Assembly (NCBI GenBank): GCA_020852925.1
Contig: JADYZU010000019.1
Span: forward strand, 1 to 64,000
DNA: 64,000 bases
Direction: 5' to 3'
Origin: Rubellimicrobium sp.
GTDB lineage: Bacteria; Pseudomonadota; Alphaproteobacteria; Rhodobacterales; Rhodobacteraceae
In this document: one piece after another, positions 47,264 to 56,302 of the stretch
Position numbering within the stretch: the first letter of the stretch is position 1
Layout: every line of letters starts with the position of its first letter
Program-made: the position numbers and the translations under genes
Notes under the pieces: generated by a model
What the model saw: only the letters and a program-made list of their open reading frames with translations
What the model was told of the DNA's origin: nothing
Databases searched by the model: none

Positions 47264-49063
47264 TCAGTCGTCCATCTTCAGCGCCGAGATGAACGCCTCC
47301 TGCGGGATCTCGACCTTGCCGAACTGGCGCATCTTCTTCTTGCCGGCCTTCTGCTTGTCCAGAAGCTTGCGCTTGCGGGTGGCGTCGCCGCCATAGCATT
47401 TCGCCGTCACGTCCTTGCGCAGCGCGCTCAGCGTCTCGCGCGCGATGACCTTGCCGCCGATCGCCGCCTGGATCGGGATCTTGAACATGTGGCGCGGGAT
47501 CAGATCCTTGAGCTTTTCCACCATGGCGCGCCCGCGCATCTCGGCGCGGTCACGGTGCACCATCATCGACAGCGCATCGACCGGTTCGTCATTCACCAGC
47601 ACCGACATCTTCACCAGGTTGTCCTCCTGATAGCCGGCAAGCTGGTAGTCGAACGAGGCATAACCCTTGGTCACCGATTTCAGACGGTCGTAGAAGTCGA
47701 ACACCACCTCGTTGAGCGGCAGGTCATAGATCACCATGGCCCGGTTGCCGGCATAGGTCAGGTCAAGCTGGATGCCGCGGCGATCCTGGCAAAGCTTGAG
47801 GATGTCGCCCAGATATTCGTCCGGCACCATGATCGTGGCCTTGATGCGCGGCTCCTCGAGGTGATCGACATAGGTCAGGTCGGGCATGTCGGCGGGGTTG
47901 TGCAACTCCCGCATGATGCCGTCCTTCATGAACAGGCGATAGACCACCGAAGGCGCGGTGGTGATCAGGTCGATGTCGTATTCCCGCTCGAGCCGGTCAC
48001 GGATCACCTCGAGATGCAGCAGGCCGAGAAACCCGCAGCGAAAGCCGAAGCCGAGCGCGGCCGAAGTCTCCATCTCGTAGCTGAAACTGGCGTCGTTCAG
48101 CGCGAGTTTCTCGATCGCGTCGCGCAGATCCTCGAACTCGTTGGCATCGACCGGGAAAAGCCCGCAGAACACCACCGGCTGCGCCGGCTTGAACCCCGGC
48201 AGCGGCGCCTCGCACCCCTTCTTCTCCTGAGTGATCGTGTCGCCCACGCGGGTGTCGCGCACCTGCTTGATCGAGGCGGTGAACACGCCGATCTCGCCGG
48301 GGCCCAGTTCCTCGATCTCCTGCATCTGCGGCCGCAGCACGGCCAGCCGGTCGATTCCGTAGACGGCATTGGTCGCCATCATGCGGATACGGTCGCCCTT
48401 CTTCACCACCCCGTCCATGACGCGGATCATGACCACGACGCCCAGATAGGCATCATACCACGAATCGACCAGCATCGCCCGCAGCGGCGCGCCGCGTTCT
48501 CCCTTCGGGGCAGGCAGGCGGGTGACGATCGCCTCGAGCACCTCGTCGATGCCGATCCCGGCCTTGGCCGAGATGAGCACCGCGTCATGGGCGTCAAGGC
48601 CGATCACGTCCTCGATGTTCTCCTTCACCCGCTCCGGATCGGCGGCGGGCAGGTCGATCTTGTTGAGCACCGGCACGATCTCGTGCCCGGCATCGAGCGC
48701 CTGATACACATTGGCCAGCGTCTGCGCCTCGACCCCCTGAGAGGCATCGACCACCAGAAGCGACCCTTCGACCGCGCGCATCGACCGGCTCACCTCATAG
48801 GCAAAGTCGACATGGCCCGGCGTGTCGATGAGGTTGAGCACATAGTCCCGCCCGTCGCGCGCGCGATAATTCAGGCGCACGGTATTGGCCTTGATGGTGA
48901 TGCCGCGCTCGCGCTCGATGTCCATGGCGTCGAGGATCTGCTCCTTCATGTCGCGATCGGCCACCGTCCCCGTGCGCTGGATCAGCCGGTCGGCAAGGGT
49001 CGACTTGCCGTGGTCGATATGCGCGACGATCGAGAAATTGCGGATGTTGGAGAGATCGGTCAT
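47264..49063 (-). CDS. lepA: translation elongation factor 4
   Basis: [88 protein letters not shown]. Confidence 0.98.
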   Translation of the reverse strand: MTDLSNIRNFSIVAHIDHGKSTLADRLIQRTGTVADRDMKEQILDAMDIERERGITIKANTVRLNYRARDGRDYVLNLIDTPGHVDFAYEVSRSMRAVEGSLLVVDASQGVEAQTLANVYQALDAGHEIVPVLNKIDLPAADPERVKENIEDVIGLDAHDAVLISAKAGIGIDEVLEAIVTRLPAPKGERGAPLRAMLVDSWYDAYLGVVVMIRVMDGVVKKGDRIRMMATNAVYGIDRLAVLRPQMQEIEELGPGEIGVFTASIKQVRDTRVGDTITQEKKGCEAPLPGFKPAQPVVFCGLFPVDANEFEDLRDAIEKLALNDASFSYEMETSAALGFGFRCGFLGLLHLEVIRDRLEREYDIDLITTAPSVVYRLFMKDGIMRELHNPADMPDLTYVDHLEEPRIKATIMVPDEYLGDILKLCQDRRGIQLDLTYAGNRAMVIYDLPLNEVVFDFYDRLKSVTKGYASFDYQLAGYQEDNLVKMSVLVNDEPVDALSMMVHRDRAEMRGRAMVEKLKDLIPRHMFKIPIQAAIGGKVIARETLSALRKDVTAKCYGGDATRKRKLLDKQKAGKKKMRQFGKVEIPQEAFISALKMDD

Positions 49064-49212
49064 CTGGCACGCGGGATCACGGGGAGGAAAGGCGCACTCG
49101 GCGCGCGCCCGGGACAGTCGCGCCGCACATGGCGGAAGGGGGCCGGTTTGGCAAGGGGGCGCATGCGCCCCCGCCCCATGCCCGGACCGACCGCCCCCGG
49201 CAGGCGTGGCGC

Positions 49213-49289
49213 CGCCTCCGGCGGGGGTATTTTTGCAAAGATGAAAGGGGCCCCCTTCATCTTTGTCCGAAATACCCCGGGGGGGAGGC
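49213..49289. repeat. long imperfect inverted repeat (intergenic palindromic element)
   Basis: GCCTCCGGCGGGGGTATTTTTGCAAAGATGAAAGGGG / CCCCCTTCATCTTTGTCCGAAATACCCCGGGGGGGAGGC. Confidence 0.85.
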
Positions 49290-49348
49290 CCGCAGGGCCG
49301 TGGGGGGGCAGCGCCCCCTCGCCCCCGCCGGCCACCTGGCGCACGGCC

Positions 49349-51088
49349 TCAGTTGCCGATCACCCCGGCAAGGATCCGCACCATCGTCTGCTCGTCGAGA
49401 TAACCGCTCGGCGCGATGCCATTCTCTTCCTGATAACGACGGATGGCGCGGCGGGTGCGGTTGTCGAAACGGCCGTCAACCTCGCCCGGATCGAGGCCAA
49501 GCCCCGCCAGCCGCGATTCGATCAGGCGCAAGGTCAGGGAATTGAGGCCAAGCGCCTCTTCGACCGCGCGCGCCCGGTCGGTCTCGGCCTGGCCGGCCTG
49601 CGGCGTGCCGGAGCCCGGTTCGGAGCCCGGTTCGGAGCCCTGCCCCGGAGGTTGTGCCGGATCGACCGGAACCACCGCGCCCTCGATCGCCGCAATCCGG
49701 GCGCGCGCCTCGGCGGCGTGGGGGCCTTCGGGGAAGGCGCGCAGATAGTCGCGGTAGGCGCGGGCGCTGTCCTGGCGGCGGGCGGTTTCCCAGGCGCCGC
49801 TCTCGCGCGCGGCCTGGTCTTCCTGCGCCTGCCGCAGGATCCGCTCGAGCGCCTGCTCCGCCTCGGCGGCGAACATGCCCTGCGGATGGCGCATCAGGTA
49901 GGCGCGCAGTCCCGCCTCGTCGCCGCGCGCGCCGGTCTCCTCCCAATAGGCACGGTCGAGGCGGGCGGCCTCCTGCCGCTGGCGTTCGGCCTCGGTGGCG
50001 ATCTCGGCCGCGCGCCGCGCCGCCTGCCCGTCAAGGCGCTGGACCTGTTCCATCGTCAGGTAGCCCGATTGCGCGAACCCGTTCTCCTGCTGCCAGTTCA
50101 TGATGGCGCGCCGCGTTCCCTGGCCGAAGATCCCGTCGATGCCGCGGGTGTCGAAGCCCATGGTCGTCAGGTCCGACTGGATGTCGCGCCGCTGCTCGCG
50201 CGTCAGCCCGAGCGCCTCTTCGGCCAACCGCTCGTCGCGGAAGGGCTCTGACAGGATCGCGGCGATGGCGGTCTGCGCCTCGGCGATGTGGCGGCCTTCG
50301 GGGAACTGGCGCAGATAGCCGCGATAGGCCTCGACATTGTCCTGCGCCATGACCCGCCGCCACAGCGCCTCGTCGGCGGCGATCCGGTCGGCGTCCGCGG
50401 CCGGCGGCACCACCACCTCGGGCAGGGCCGGCATGAAGGGGAAGCTTGCCGGCAGGAATCCCGCCGCCACAAGGCGTCCGTCCTCTGCCAGCAGCGCCGC
50501 CAGATCGCCCTCGGGCCGGCCCAGGGCGTCGCGCAGGAAATCGGCGACCGGGCGCGGCTCTCCGGTCAGCACGGTCACGCCCTGCGGGATATCGAGCGCA
50601 CCGATCCCCTCGTGCAGCCAGGGGTCGAATTCGACCGTGGCGCCCGGATCGGCGCCAAGCAGCAGCAGCGCCTGCCCCGGCGCGCGGGCGAGCACGGCCA
50701 GCAGGCTGTCGACCGGGATCGCGGTTTCGCCCAGGGTCAGGATCCCCGGTGCGCCGGCATCGGCGGTCAGGAACCAGGTGCGTTCGCCATCCGTGACGAA
50801 CCGGCCCGAAAGGGCGACGACGATGCGCCCGGCATCGGGGACAACCTCGAGAAAACCCTCGAGCGTGCGCGCCACCCCGGCCGCATCGCCGTTGCGCAGC
50901 ACCGAGATGTCGAAACCCAGCGCCGAAAGCCCCGCGGTCGCCACCGTCACCTCGGCCCCGCGCGGCAGACGGCCGAGCGTGTCATAGCGTTCGTTGCCCA
51001 GCACGAGCGCCACGTCACCCGCCATGGCCGCCGGCGCCAGCAGCGGCAGGCCAAGGGCGAATGTCGCGGTCAGGAGCAGGTGGCGCAT
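49349..51088 (-). CDS. caspase-like fold + peptidoglycan-binding domain protein, catalytic dyad apparently degenerate
   Basis: N-terminal DVALVLGNERYDTLGRLPRGAEVTVATAGLSALGFDISVL; two peptidoglycan-binding-like repeats (GIDGIFGQGTRRAIMNWQQENGFAQSGYLTMEQV; EVDGRFDNRTRRAIRRYQEENGIAPSGYLDEQTM). Confidence 0.85.
   Translation of the reverse strand: MRHLLLTATFALGLPLLAPAAMAGDVALVLGNERYDTLGRLPRGAEVTVATAGLSALGFDISVLRNGDAAGVARTLEGFLEVVPDAGRIVVALSGRFVTDGERTWFLTADAGAPGILTLGETAIPVDSLLAVLARAPGQALLLLGADPGATVEFDPWLHEGIGALDIPQGVTVLTGEPRPVADFLRDALGRPEGDLAALLAEDGRLVAAGFLPASFPFMPALPEVVVPPAADADRIAADEALWRRVMAQDNVEAYRGYLRQFPEGRHIAEAQTAIAAILSEPFRDERLAEEALGLTREQRRDIQSDLTTMGFDTRGIDGIFGQGTRRAIMNWQQENGFAQSGYLTMEQVQRLDGQAARRAAEIATEAERQRQEAARLDRAYWEETGARGDEAGLRAYLMRHPQGMFAAEAEQALERILRQAQEDQAARESGAWETARRQDSARAYRDYLRAFPEGPHAAEARARIAAIEGAVVPVDPAQPPGQGSEPGSEPGSGTPQAGQAETDRARAVEEALGLNSLTLRLIESRLAGLGLDPGEVDGRFDNRTRRAIRRYQEENGIAPSGYLDEQTMVRILAGVIGN
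49610..49645. repeat. 12-bp tandem repeat (GGAGCCCGGTTC x2 plus degenerate third) encoding GSEPGSEPGSG linker
   Basis: Read directly within the caspase-like gene. Confidence 0.85.
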
Positions 51089-51212
51089 GATCGGTCCTCC
51101 GTGTTCGCAGCCTTGTCGCAAGGGCGACGGGCGCATCGCCCGACGGATCGCGCCGGCGCGGATGCTATGCAATAGCGCGCGCCCGTCAGCCGATGCCGCG
51201 CCGCCCCGGCGG

Positions 51213-51536
51213 TCAGTAGACGTCGTCCTCGGCCTCGGACGAATCGATGCCCAGCGCCTCGAGCCCGGACTCGAGGTGATCGGCCAGATGCGGCGAGCCG
51301 CGCAGATAGTCGGCGGTGGGAATCGTCGCCTCGGTCAGGGCGGTGTTCAGCGCCTCGTCCCAGTCCTCGGGTTCAAAGGCGCCGCGGCCGATCCACATGA
51401 GCGCGACCAGCGCCGCCTGTTCGTCCTCGGCCATGGCCTCGATGAATTCGTCGAACTCCTCGCCGCCGCGGTCGAGATCGCGCGCGAGGATGATGACCTG
51501 GGCCACCTTGGTCGGGGAAATGTCAATCTCGGGCAT
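51213..51536 (-). CDS. DUF3775 domain-containing protein
   Basis: MPEIDISPTKVAQVIILARDLDRGGEEFDEFIEAMAEDEQAALVALMWIGRGAFEPEDWDEALNTA; alternative start at 51551. Confidence 0.85.
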   Translation of the reverse strand: MPEIDISPTKVAQVIILARDLDRGGEEFDEFIEAMAEDEQAALVALMWIGRGAFEPEDWDEALNTALTEATIPTADYLRGSPHLADHLESGLEALGIDSSEAEDDVY

Positions 51537-51648
51537 GTCGTCGACCTCCATCACCTGTCCGGGTCTCGCCCCGCCACGCTGCACGAGGGGGCGGCGCGCC
51601 GCAAGGCCGCAGATCGCCGTTCCGGCCCGCCCCTCGCCCCGCCGCCCT

Positions 51649-52347
51649 TCAGCCGCCGCCGGTGGCGCGATACCACAGCCAGTCCGGCACCAGCCGCCCC
51701 GCCCGCCCGATCCAGCCCGCGGCCAGCGGGAAGTCGTGGCGGAAGGTGTCGGTGGTCATCGCCTCGAAGATGTTCTGCGCCGCGGTGGCCGGATCCGATG
51801 TGCCGCGCGCGGCGGGGGTGACGATCTGGATGTCGACGCCGCGCCCGGCCACGTCGCCGCGCAGGGTCTCGGCCAGATGGATGAGGCCGGCCGCGGCCGT
51901 CCCGTGCCCGAGCGCGCCCTGCCGCCCGCGCCGCCCCGCCCCCGCGGCGCAGAGCACCACATGCCCCCGCCCGCGCTCCATCATGCCGGGCACCACGGCC
52001 CCGGTCAGGCGCATCGCCCCCAGAAGCGCGGTCTCGACCGTGGCAAGCGCATCCTCGGGCTGTTCGCCCGGGCGGCTCCCCGGCGGGCAGAGGCCGGTCA
52101 GGACCACAAGCCCGTCGATCGCACCAAGGCCGGCGGCCACCTGGGCCACCCGTTCGCCATCGCGCAGATCGAGCGGGGCCACCTCGGCCTGCCCCGGCAG
52201 CGTGGCGGCCACGCCGTCAAGGGCGTCGGCGTCGCGCGCGCTCAGCACCAGACGGACTCCGGCCCGGCTCAGATGCTGGGCAATGGCCCGCCCCAGTTCG
52301 CCGGTCGCCCCGACCAGCCAGTAACGCCTGCCCTGCCATTGCCGCAT
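51649..52347 (-). CDS. SDR family oxidoreductase
   Basis: MRQWQGRRYWLVGATGELGRAIAQHLSRAGVRLVLSARDADALDGVAATLPG. Confidence 0.9.
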   Translation of the reverse strand: MRQWQGRRYWLVGATGELGRAIAQHLSRAGVRLVLSARDADALDGVAATLPGQAEVAPLDLRDGERVAQVAAGLGAIDGLVVLTGLCPPGSRPGEQPEDALATVETALLGAMRLTGAVVPGMMERGRGHVVLCAAGAGRRGRQGALGHGTAAAGLIHLAETLRGDVAGRGVDIQIVTPAARGTSDPATAAQNIFEAMTTDTFRHDFPLAAGWIGRAGRLVPDWLWYRATGGG

Positions 52348-52455
52348 CCCGGCCTCCTGTCTTTCCCCGACTGAGTGTGCGCCCTGCCGCCCCGGTTTCA
52401 ACCCCGCAGCGCCCGGATTCGGCGAATCCTCACGCGGATGGGATGGGATGGCCGC

Positions 52456-52917
52456 TCAGGGCGCAGAACCGGGTTCGGTCAGGCGGGCGGTCTCCCACGG
52501 GCCGAGGGGATCGTCGACCGGCCCCCAGGCGATGGGAACGAACGCCCCGCCGCGCGCCGGCGCCATGGCCCCGCCCCCGCCAGGCGCAAGCCAGAAGACC
52601 CGCCCGAACAGGCCGCGCACCACATGGTAATCCGCCCCCACCTCGAGCGTGCCCGCCCTGCCCTGCCCCCCGCCGGCGCAGACCGACGCGCCGCCCTGAC
52701 AGGGCCCGAGGCGGTAGCTGTGCAGGAACCCGTTCTCGCGCGCGACCACATCAAGGGGACCGCGCGCGAAGGGCATCTCGAGATGCGCGCGCGCATGGCC
52801 CCGCCCGGCGGCGCGCACCACCTCGTCCCATTGCGGGGGCGCGGCCGGCGGTCCGGGCGGCAGCGCGCAGGCGCCCAGCAGGGCCACCAGCCCAAGCGCA
52901 AGGGCGGGACGGATCAT
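52456..52917 (-). CDS. hypothetical lipoprotein
   Basis: MIRPALALGLVALLGACALPPG lipobox; rest unrecognised. Confidence 0.7.
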   Translation of the reverse strand: MIRPALALGLVALLGACALPPGPPAAPPQWDEVVRAAGRGHARAHLEMPFARGPLDVVARENGFLHSYRLGPCQGGASVCAGGGQGRAGTLEVGADYHVVRGLFGRVFWLAPGGGGAMAPARGGAFVPIAWGPVDDPLGPWETARLTEPGSAP

Positions 52918-53028
52918 CGCGGGGCGGCGTGGCACATGCATCGGGCGAACCTCCGGGGCCGGGCCTTCGCGGCCGGGACGGGATCACGCTAGCCGCGCCG
53001 GGGCCGCGCGTCCATGCGAAAGGGCGCG

Positions 53029-54897
53029 TCAGCGGCGGCTGAACAGGCGTTCGATATCGGCCAGTTTCAATTCGACCCAGGTCGGGCGGCCGTGGTTGCA
53101 CTGACCCGAATTCGGGGTCGATTCCATAGCCCGCAACAGCGCGTTCATCTCGTCCGCGCGCAACTGGCGACCGGCCCTGACGGAACCGTGGCAGGCCATG
53201 CTGCTGGCCACCCGGTCCAGACGGTCCGAGAGGCCCTGCGTTTCCCCCATGTCCGCCAGTTCGTCGAGGATGTCGCGCAGAAGGGGGGCGGCGTCCACCT
53301 CGCCCAGCGCGGCCGGAGTCTCGCGCACGGCGACGGCGCCGGGGCCGAAGGGCTCGATCGTCAGCCCGAGGCGGTGCAGATCCCCGGCGTGGTCAAGCAG
53401 GCGGCGCGCATCGCCCGCGTCCATCTCGACGATCTGCGGGATCAGCAGCGCCTGCGCCGGCACGCCGTTGTCCTGCATCTGGCGCTTGAAGCCCTCGTAG
53501 ACCAGCCGTTCATGCGCGGCGTGCTGATCGACGATCACCACCCCGTCGGCGGTCTGGGCGATGATGTAGGTGCCATGCACCTGCGCCCGCGCGGCGCCAA
53601 GGGGCAGGTCGGACACGGGCGGGGCGACGCTGTCCTCGATCCGGGCCGAGGGCAGGAACCCGGCCGCGGCATCGCCAAAGCCCGGCCCGGCGGGCGCCTG
53701 CGCCGCCAGCGAGGCTGCGAGCGCGCCGGGCGTGGGCCGGACGGGGCCCCGCCACGCGGCGGCAGCGGGCCGCAACGGCGCGGTCAAGGCGGCGGCATCG
53801 GCCGGGCGCATCGCCCCGAGGGCCGCGTCCGAGATGGTGGTGGCGCTGCGATGCCCGGCCTCGGCCAGCGCGTGACGGATCCCGGCGATCACCAGCCCCC
53901 GCACCAGACCGGGGTCGCGAAAGCGCACCTCGGACTTGGCGGGATGGACGTTCACATCGACCTCGGACACCGGGCAGTCGATGAACAGCGCCGCCGCCGG
54001 ATGCCGGTCTCGCGGCAGCAGATCGCCATAGGCCGCGCGCAGCGCGCCGATCAGTTGCCGGTCGCGCACCGGGCGGCCGTTCACATGCACATGCTGCGCC
54101 ACCGCGGCGCCGCGCGAATAGGTGGGCAGGCCGATATGGCCCGACAGGTGCAGCCCCTCGCGCCCGGCGTCGAGGGCGATGGCATTCTGGGCAAAGTCGC
54201 GCCCCATCACCGCCGCGACCCGGCGCAACCGCGCCTGGACCCGATCGCCGGTCTCGGCCTCGAGGCGGAACACCAGCCGCTCCTCGCCGCCGGTCAGGTC
54301 GCGCAGCACGAACCCCACCTCCGGCGCCCCGAGAGAGAGCCTGCGCAGCGTGTCGGCCACGGCCTGCCCCTCGGCCCGGTCGCTGCGCAGGAACTTGAGC
54401 CGCGCCGGCGTGGCGTAGAACAGGTCGCGCAATTCGACGATCGTGCCCCCGGCCAGCGCGGCCGGACGCACCGGGCCCTCGGCCCCGCCCTCGACGGTGA
54501 TCGCGGCGCCGTCATGGCCGCGCGCGCGCGTGGTGACGGTCAGCCGCCCGACCGCGGCAAGCGAGGGCAGCGCCTCGCCGCGAAAGCCGAAGGAATGGAT
54601 CGCCATGAGATCGGAGCCGTCGATCTTGGAAGTGGCATGGCGTGACAGCGCCAGCGGCAGGTCCGCCGCCGCCATGCCGCAGCCGTCGTCCACCACCCGC
54701 ATCAGGCTGCGCCCGCCGTCGGCGATCGTCACCTCGATCCGGGTCGCGCCGGCGTCAAGCGCGTTCTCGACCAGTTCCTTCACCGCCGAGGCCGGCCGTT
54801 CCACCACCTCGCCGGCGGCGATGCGGTTCACCACCCCCTCGTCCAGTTGGCGGATGACGGGACGGGAATCAGAGATGTTGGGGCGGGCAATGGTCAT
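53029..54897 (-). CDS. mutL: DNA mismatch repair endonuclease/ATPase MutL
   Basis: IRQLDEGVVNRIAAGEVVERPASAVKELVENALDAGATRIEV; FGFRGEALPSLAAVGRL; C-terminal SMACHGSVRAGRQL. Confidence 0.97.
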   Translation of the reverse strand: MTIARPNISDSRPVIRQLDEGVVNRIAAGEVVERPASAVKELVENALDAGATRIEVTIADGGRSLMRVVDDGCGMAAADLPLALSRHATSKIDGSDLMAIHSFGFRGEALPSLAAVGRLTVTTRARGHDGAAITVEGGAEGPVRPAALAGGTIVELRDLFYATPARLKFLRSDRAEGQAVADTLRRLSLGAPEVGFVLRDLTGGEERLVFRLEAETGDRVQARLRRVAAVMGRDFAQNAIALDAGREGLHLSGHIGLPTYSRGAAVAQHVHVNGRPVRDRQLIGALRAAYGDLLPRDRHPAAALFIDCPVSEVDVNVHPAKSEVRFRDPGLVRGLVIAGIRHALAEAGHRSATTISDAALGAMRPADAAALTAPLRPAAAAWRGPVRPTPGALAASLAAQAPAGPGFGDAAAGFLPSARIEDSVAPPVSDLPLGAARAQVHGTYIIAQTADGVVIVDQHAAHERLVYEGFKRQMQDNGVPAQALLIPQIVEMDAGDARRLLDHAGDLHRLGLTIEPFGPGAVAVRETPAALGEVDAAPLLRDILDELADMGETQGLSDRLDRVASSMACHGSVRAGRQLRADEMNALLRAMESTPNSGQCNHGRPTWVELKLADIERLFSRR

Positions 54898-54922
54898 GCC
54901 ACAACCCTTAGCATGGTTCGGG

Positions 54923-54954
54923 CCGATTCGTCAGGGGGCCGATTCGTCAGGGGG
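54923..54954. repeat. perfect 16-bp tandem duplication (CCGATTCGTCAGGGGG x2) across the stop codon of the M16 gene
   Basis: Read directly from the sequence. Confidence 0.9.
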
Positions 54955-56299
54955 CGGATTCGGCCGCGCCAGAGGATCCGGCCGCCTCGATCCCCTCGGG
55001 CTGCCCGGCGATGACGAAATGCAGCGCGGCCGGATCGAACAGTTCGGCCGCCACCCGGTTCACCTGTTCCAGCGTGACCGCGTTCACGTAATCGTTGCGA
55101 TGGGTGACGTATTCGGGCGGCAGATCCAGCATCTGCATCCCCATGAGGATGGCGGCGATGGCGCCGTTGCCGTCAAAGCGCAGCGGATATTCGCCGGTCA
55201 TGTAGGTCTTGGCGAAGTCGAGCTCTTCCTGCGTGATCCCGTCCGCGGCGATGCGCGCCCATTCGGCACGCACCAGGTCCGCGGCCTCGGCCATGGTGGC
55301 GTTCGATGTCGCGAACATGCCCAGCATCATCGGCGACAGGTCGCGCGCCACAAGATGGGTGCTGACCCCGTAGGTGAGCCCGCGCCGTTCGCGCAATTCC
55401 TGCATGAGGCGGCTCTCCATCCCGTCGCCCAGCACGGTATTGAGAAGCGCCGCCGCGAAATAGCGCGGATCCTCGATGCCGACGCCGCGCTGGCCGAAGA
55501 CCGCGACCGATTGCGGCGTCGGGAAATCGACCAGCGTCGTGCCGCCGCCCAGCGCCCAGTCCACGCGCGGCGGCCGCGGCGGCCCGGCCTCGGGCAGGCC
55601 GCCCAGCAGGGTGTCAAGCAGCACGCCCAGCCGTTCGGGGGTGATGTCGCCCACCACGCCCACATGCAGGTCGCCCCGCGTCAGGGCATTGCGCCAGGCG
55701 GTCACGATGTCGTCGCGCGTCAGCGCGGCCACGCTTTCGGCCGTGCCCTTCAGATCGCTGCCATAGGGATGGCCGGGATAGGCCAGCGCGAACAGCCGGT
55801 CGACGGCAAGCGCGGTCGGATCCATCGCATCGCGCGCGATCGACTGGAGCGTGTCGGCGCGCATCCTCTCGATCGCGTCGGGATCGAAGCGCGGCTCGGT
55901 GAGGGCAAGGGCAAGCAGCGCGGCCGCCTCGTCGATGTTCTCGCTCAGCATGGTGGCGGAGACCTCGAACGTGTCGTCCGAGACATTGAACGACAGTTGG
56001 GCGGCAAGTTCCTCGGCCCGGGCGGCGAATGCCTGCGCGTCCAGATCACCCGCCCCCTCGTTCATGAGCCAGCTCACGGCATAGGTCGCGCCGCGTCGGC
56101 CCGGTTCGTCCAGGCCCGCGCCGCCGCGCATGCCGATGCGCAGCGCCACCATGGGGATCGAATGTTCCTCGACCAGCCAGGCGCTGATCCCCCCGGGCGA
56201 GACGACCTCCTCGATGGCGATCTCGGCACGCAGGGCCGGCGCTGCGGCCAGCGCAAGGACAAGGGCGGTGGCGGCGGGGATGATGGCACGCAGGAACAT
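54947..56299 (-). CDS. M16 family peptidase-like protein lacking HxxEH (non-catalytic partner)
   Basis: EEVVSPGGISAWLVEEHSIPMVALRIGMRGGAGLDEPGRRGATYAVSWLMNEGAGDLDAQAFAARAEELA; TYGVSTHLVARDLSPMMLG. Confidence 0.93.
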   Translation of the reverse strand: MFLRAIIPAATALVLALAAAPALRAEIAIEEVVSPGGISAWLVEEHSIPMVALRIGMRGGAGLDEPGRRGATYAVSWLMNEGAGDLDAQAFAARAEELAAQLSFNVSDDTFEVSATMLSENIDEAAALLALALTEPRFDPDAIERMRADTLQSIARDAMDPTALAVDRLFALAYPGHPYGSDLKGTAESVAALTRDDIVTAWRNALTRGDLHVGVVGDITPERLGVLLDTLLGGLPEAGPPRPPRVDWALGGGTTLVDFPTPQSVAVFGQRGVGIEDPRYFAAALLNTVLGDGMESRLMQELRERRGLTYGVSTHLVARDLSPMMLGMFATSNATMAEAADLVRAEWARIAADGITQEELDFAKTYMTGEYPLRFDGNGAIAAILMGMQMLDLPPEYVTHRNDYVNAVTLEQVNRVAAELFDPAALHFVIAGQPEGIEAAGSSGAAESAP

Positions 56300-56302
56300 G
56301 GC

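Noticed and set aside
47039-50251. 1070-aa plus-strand ORF spanning lepA and caspase-like gene
   Set aside because: Crosses two well supported minus-strand genes and their intergenic palindrome; composition is artefactual.
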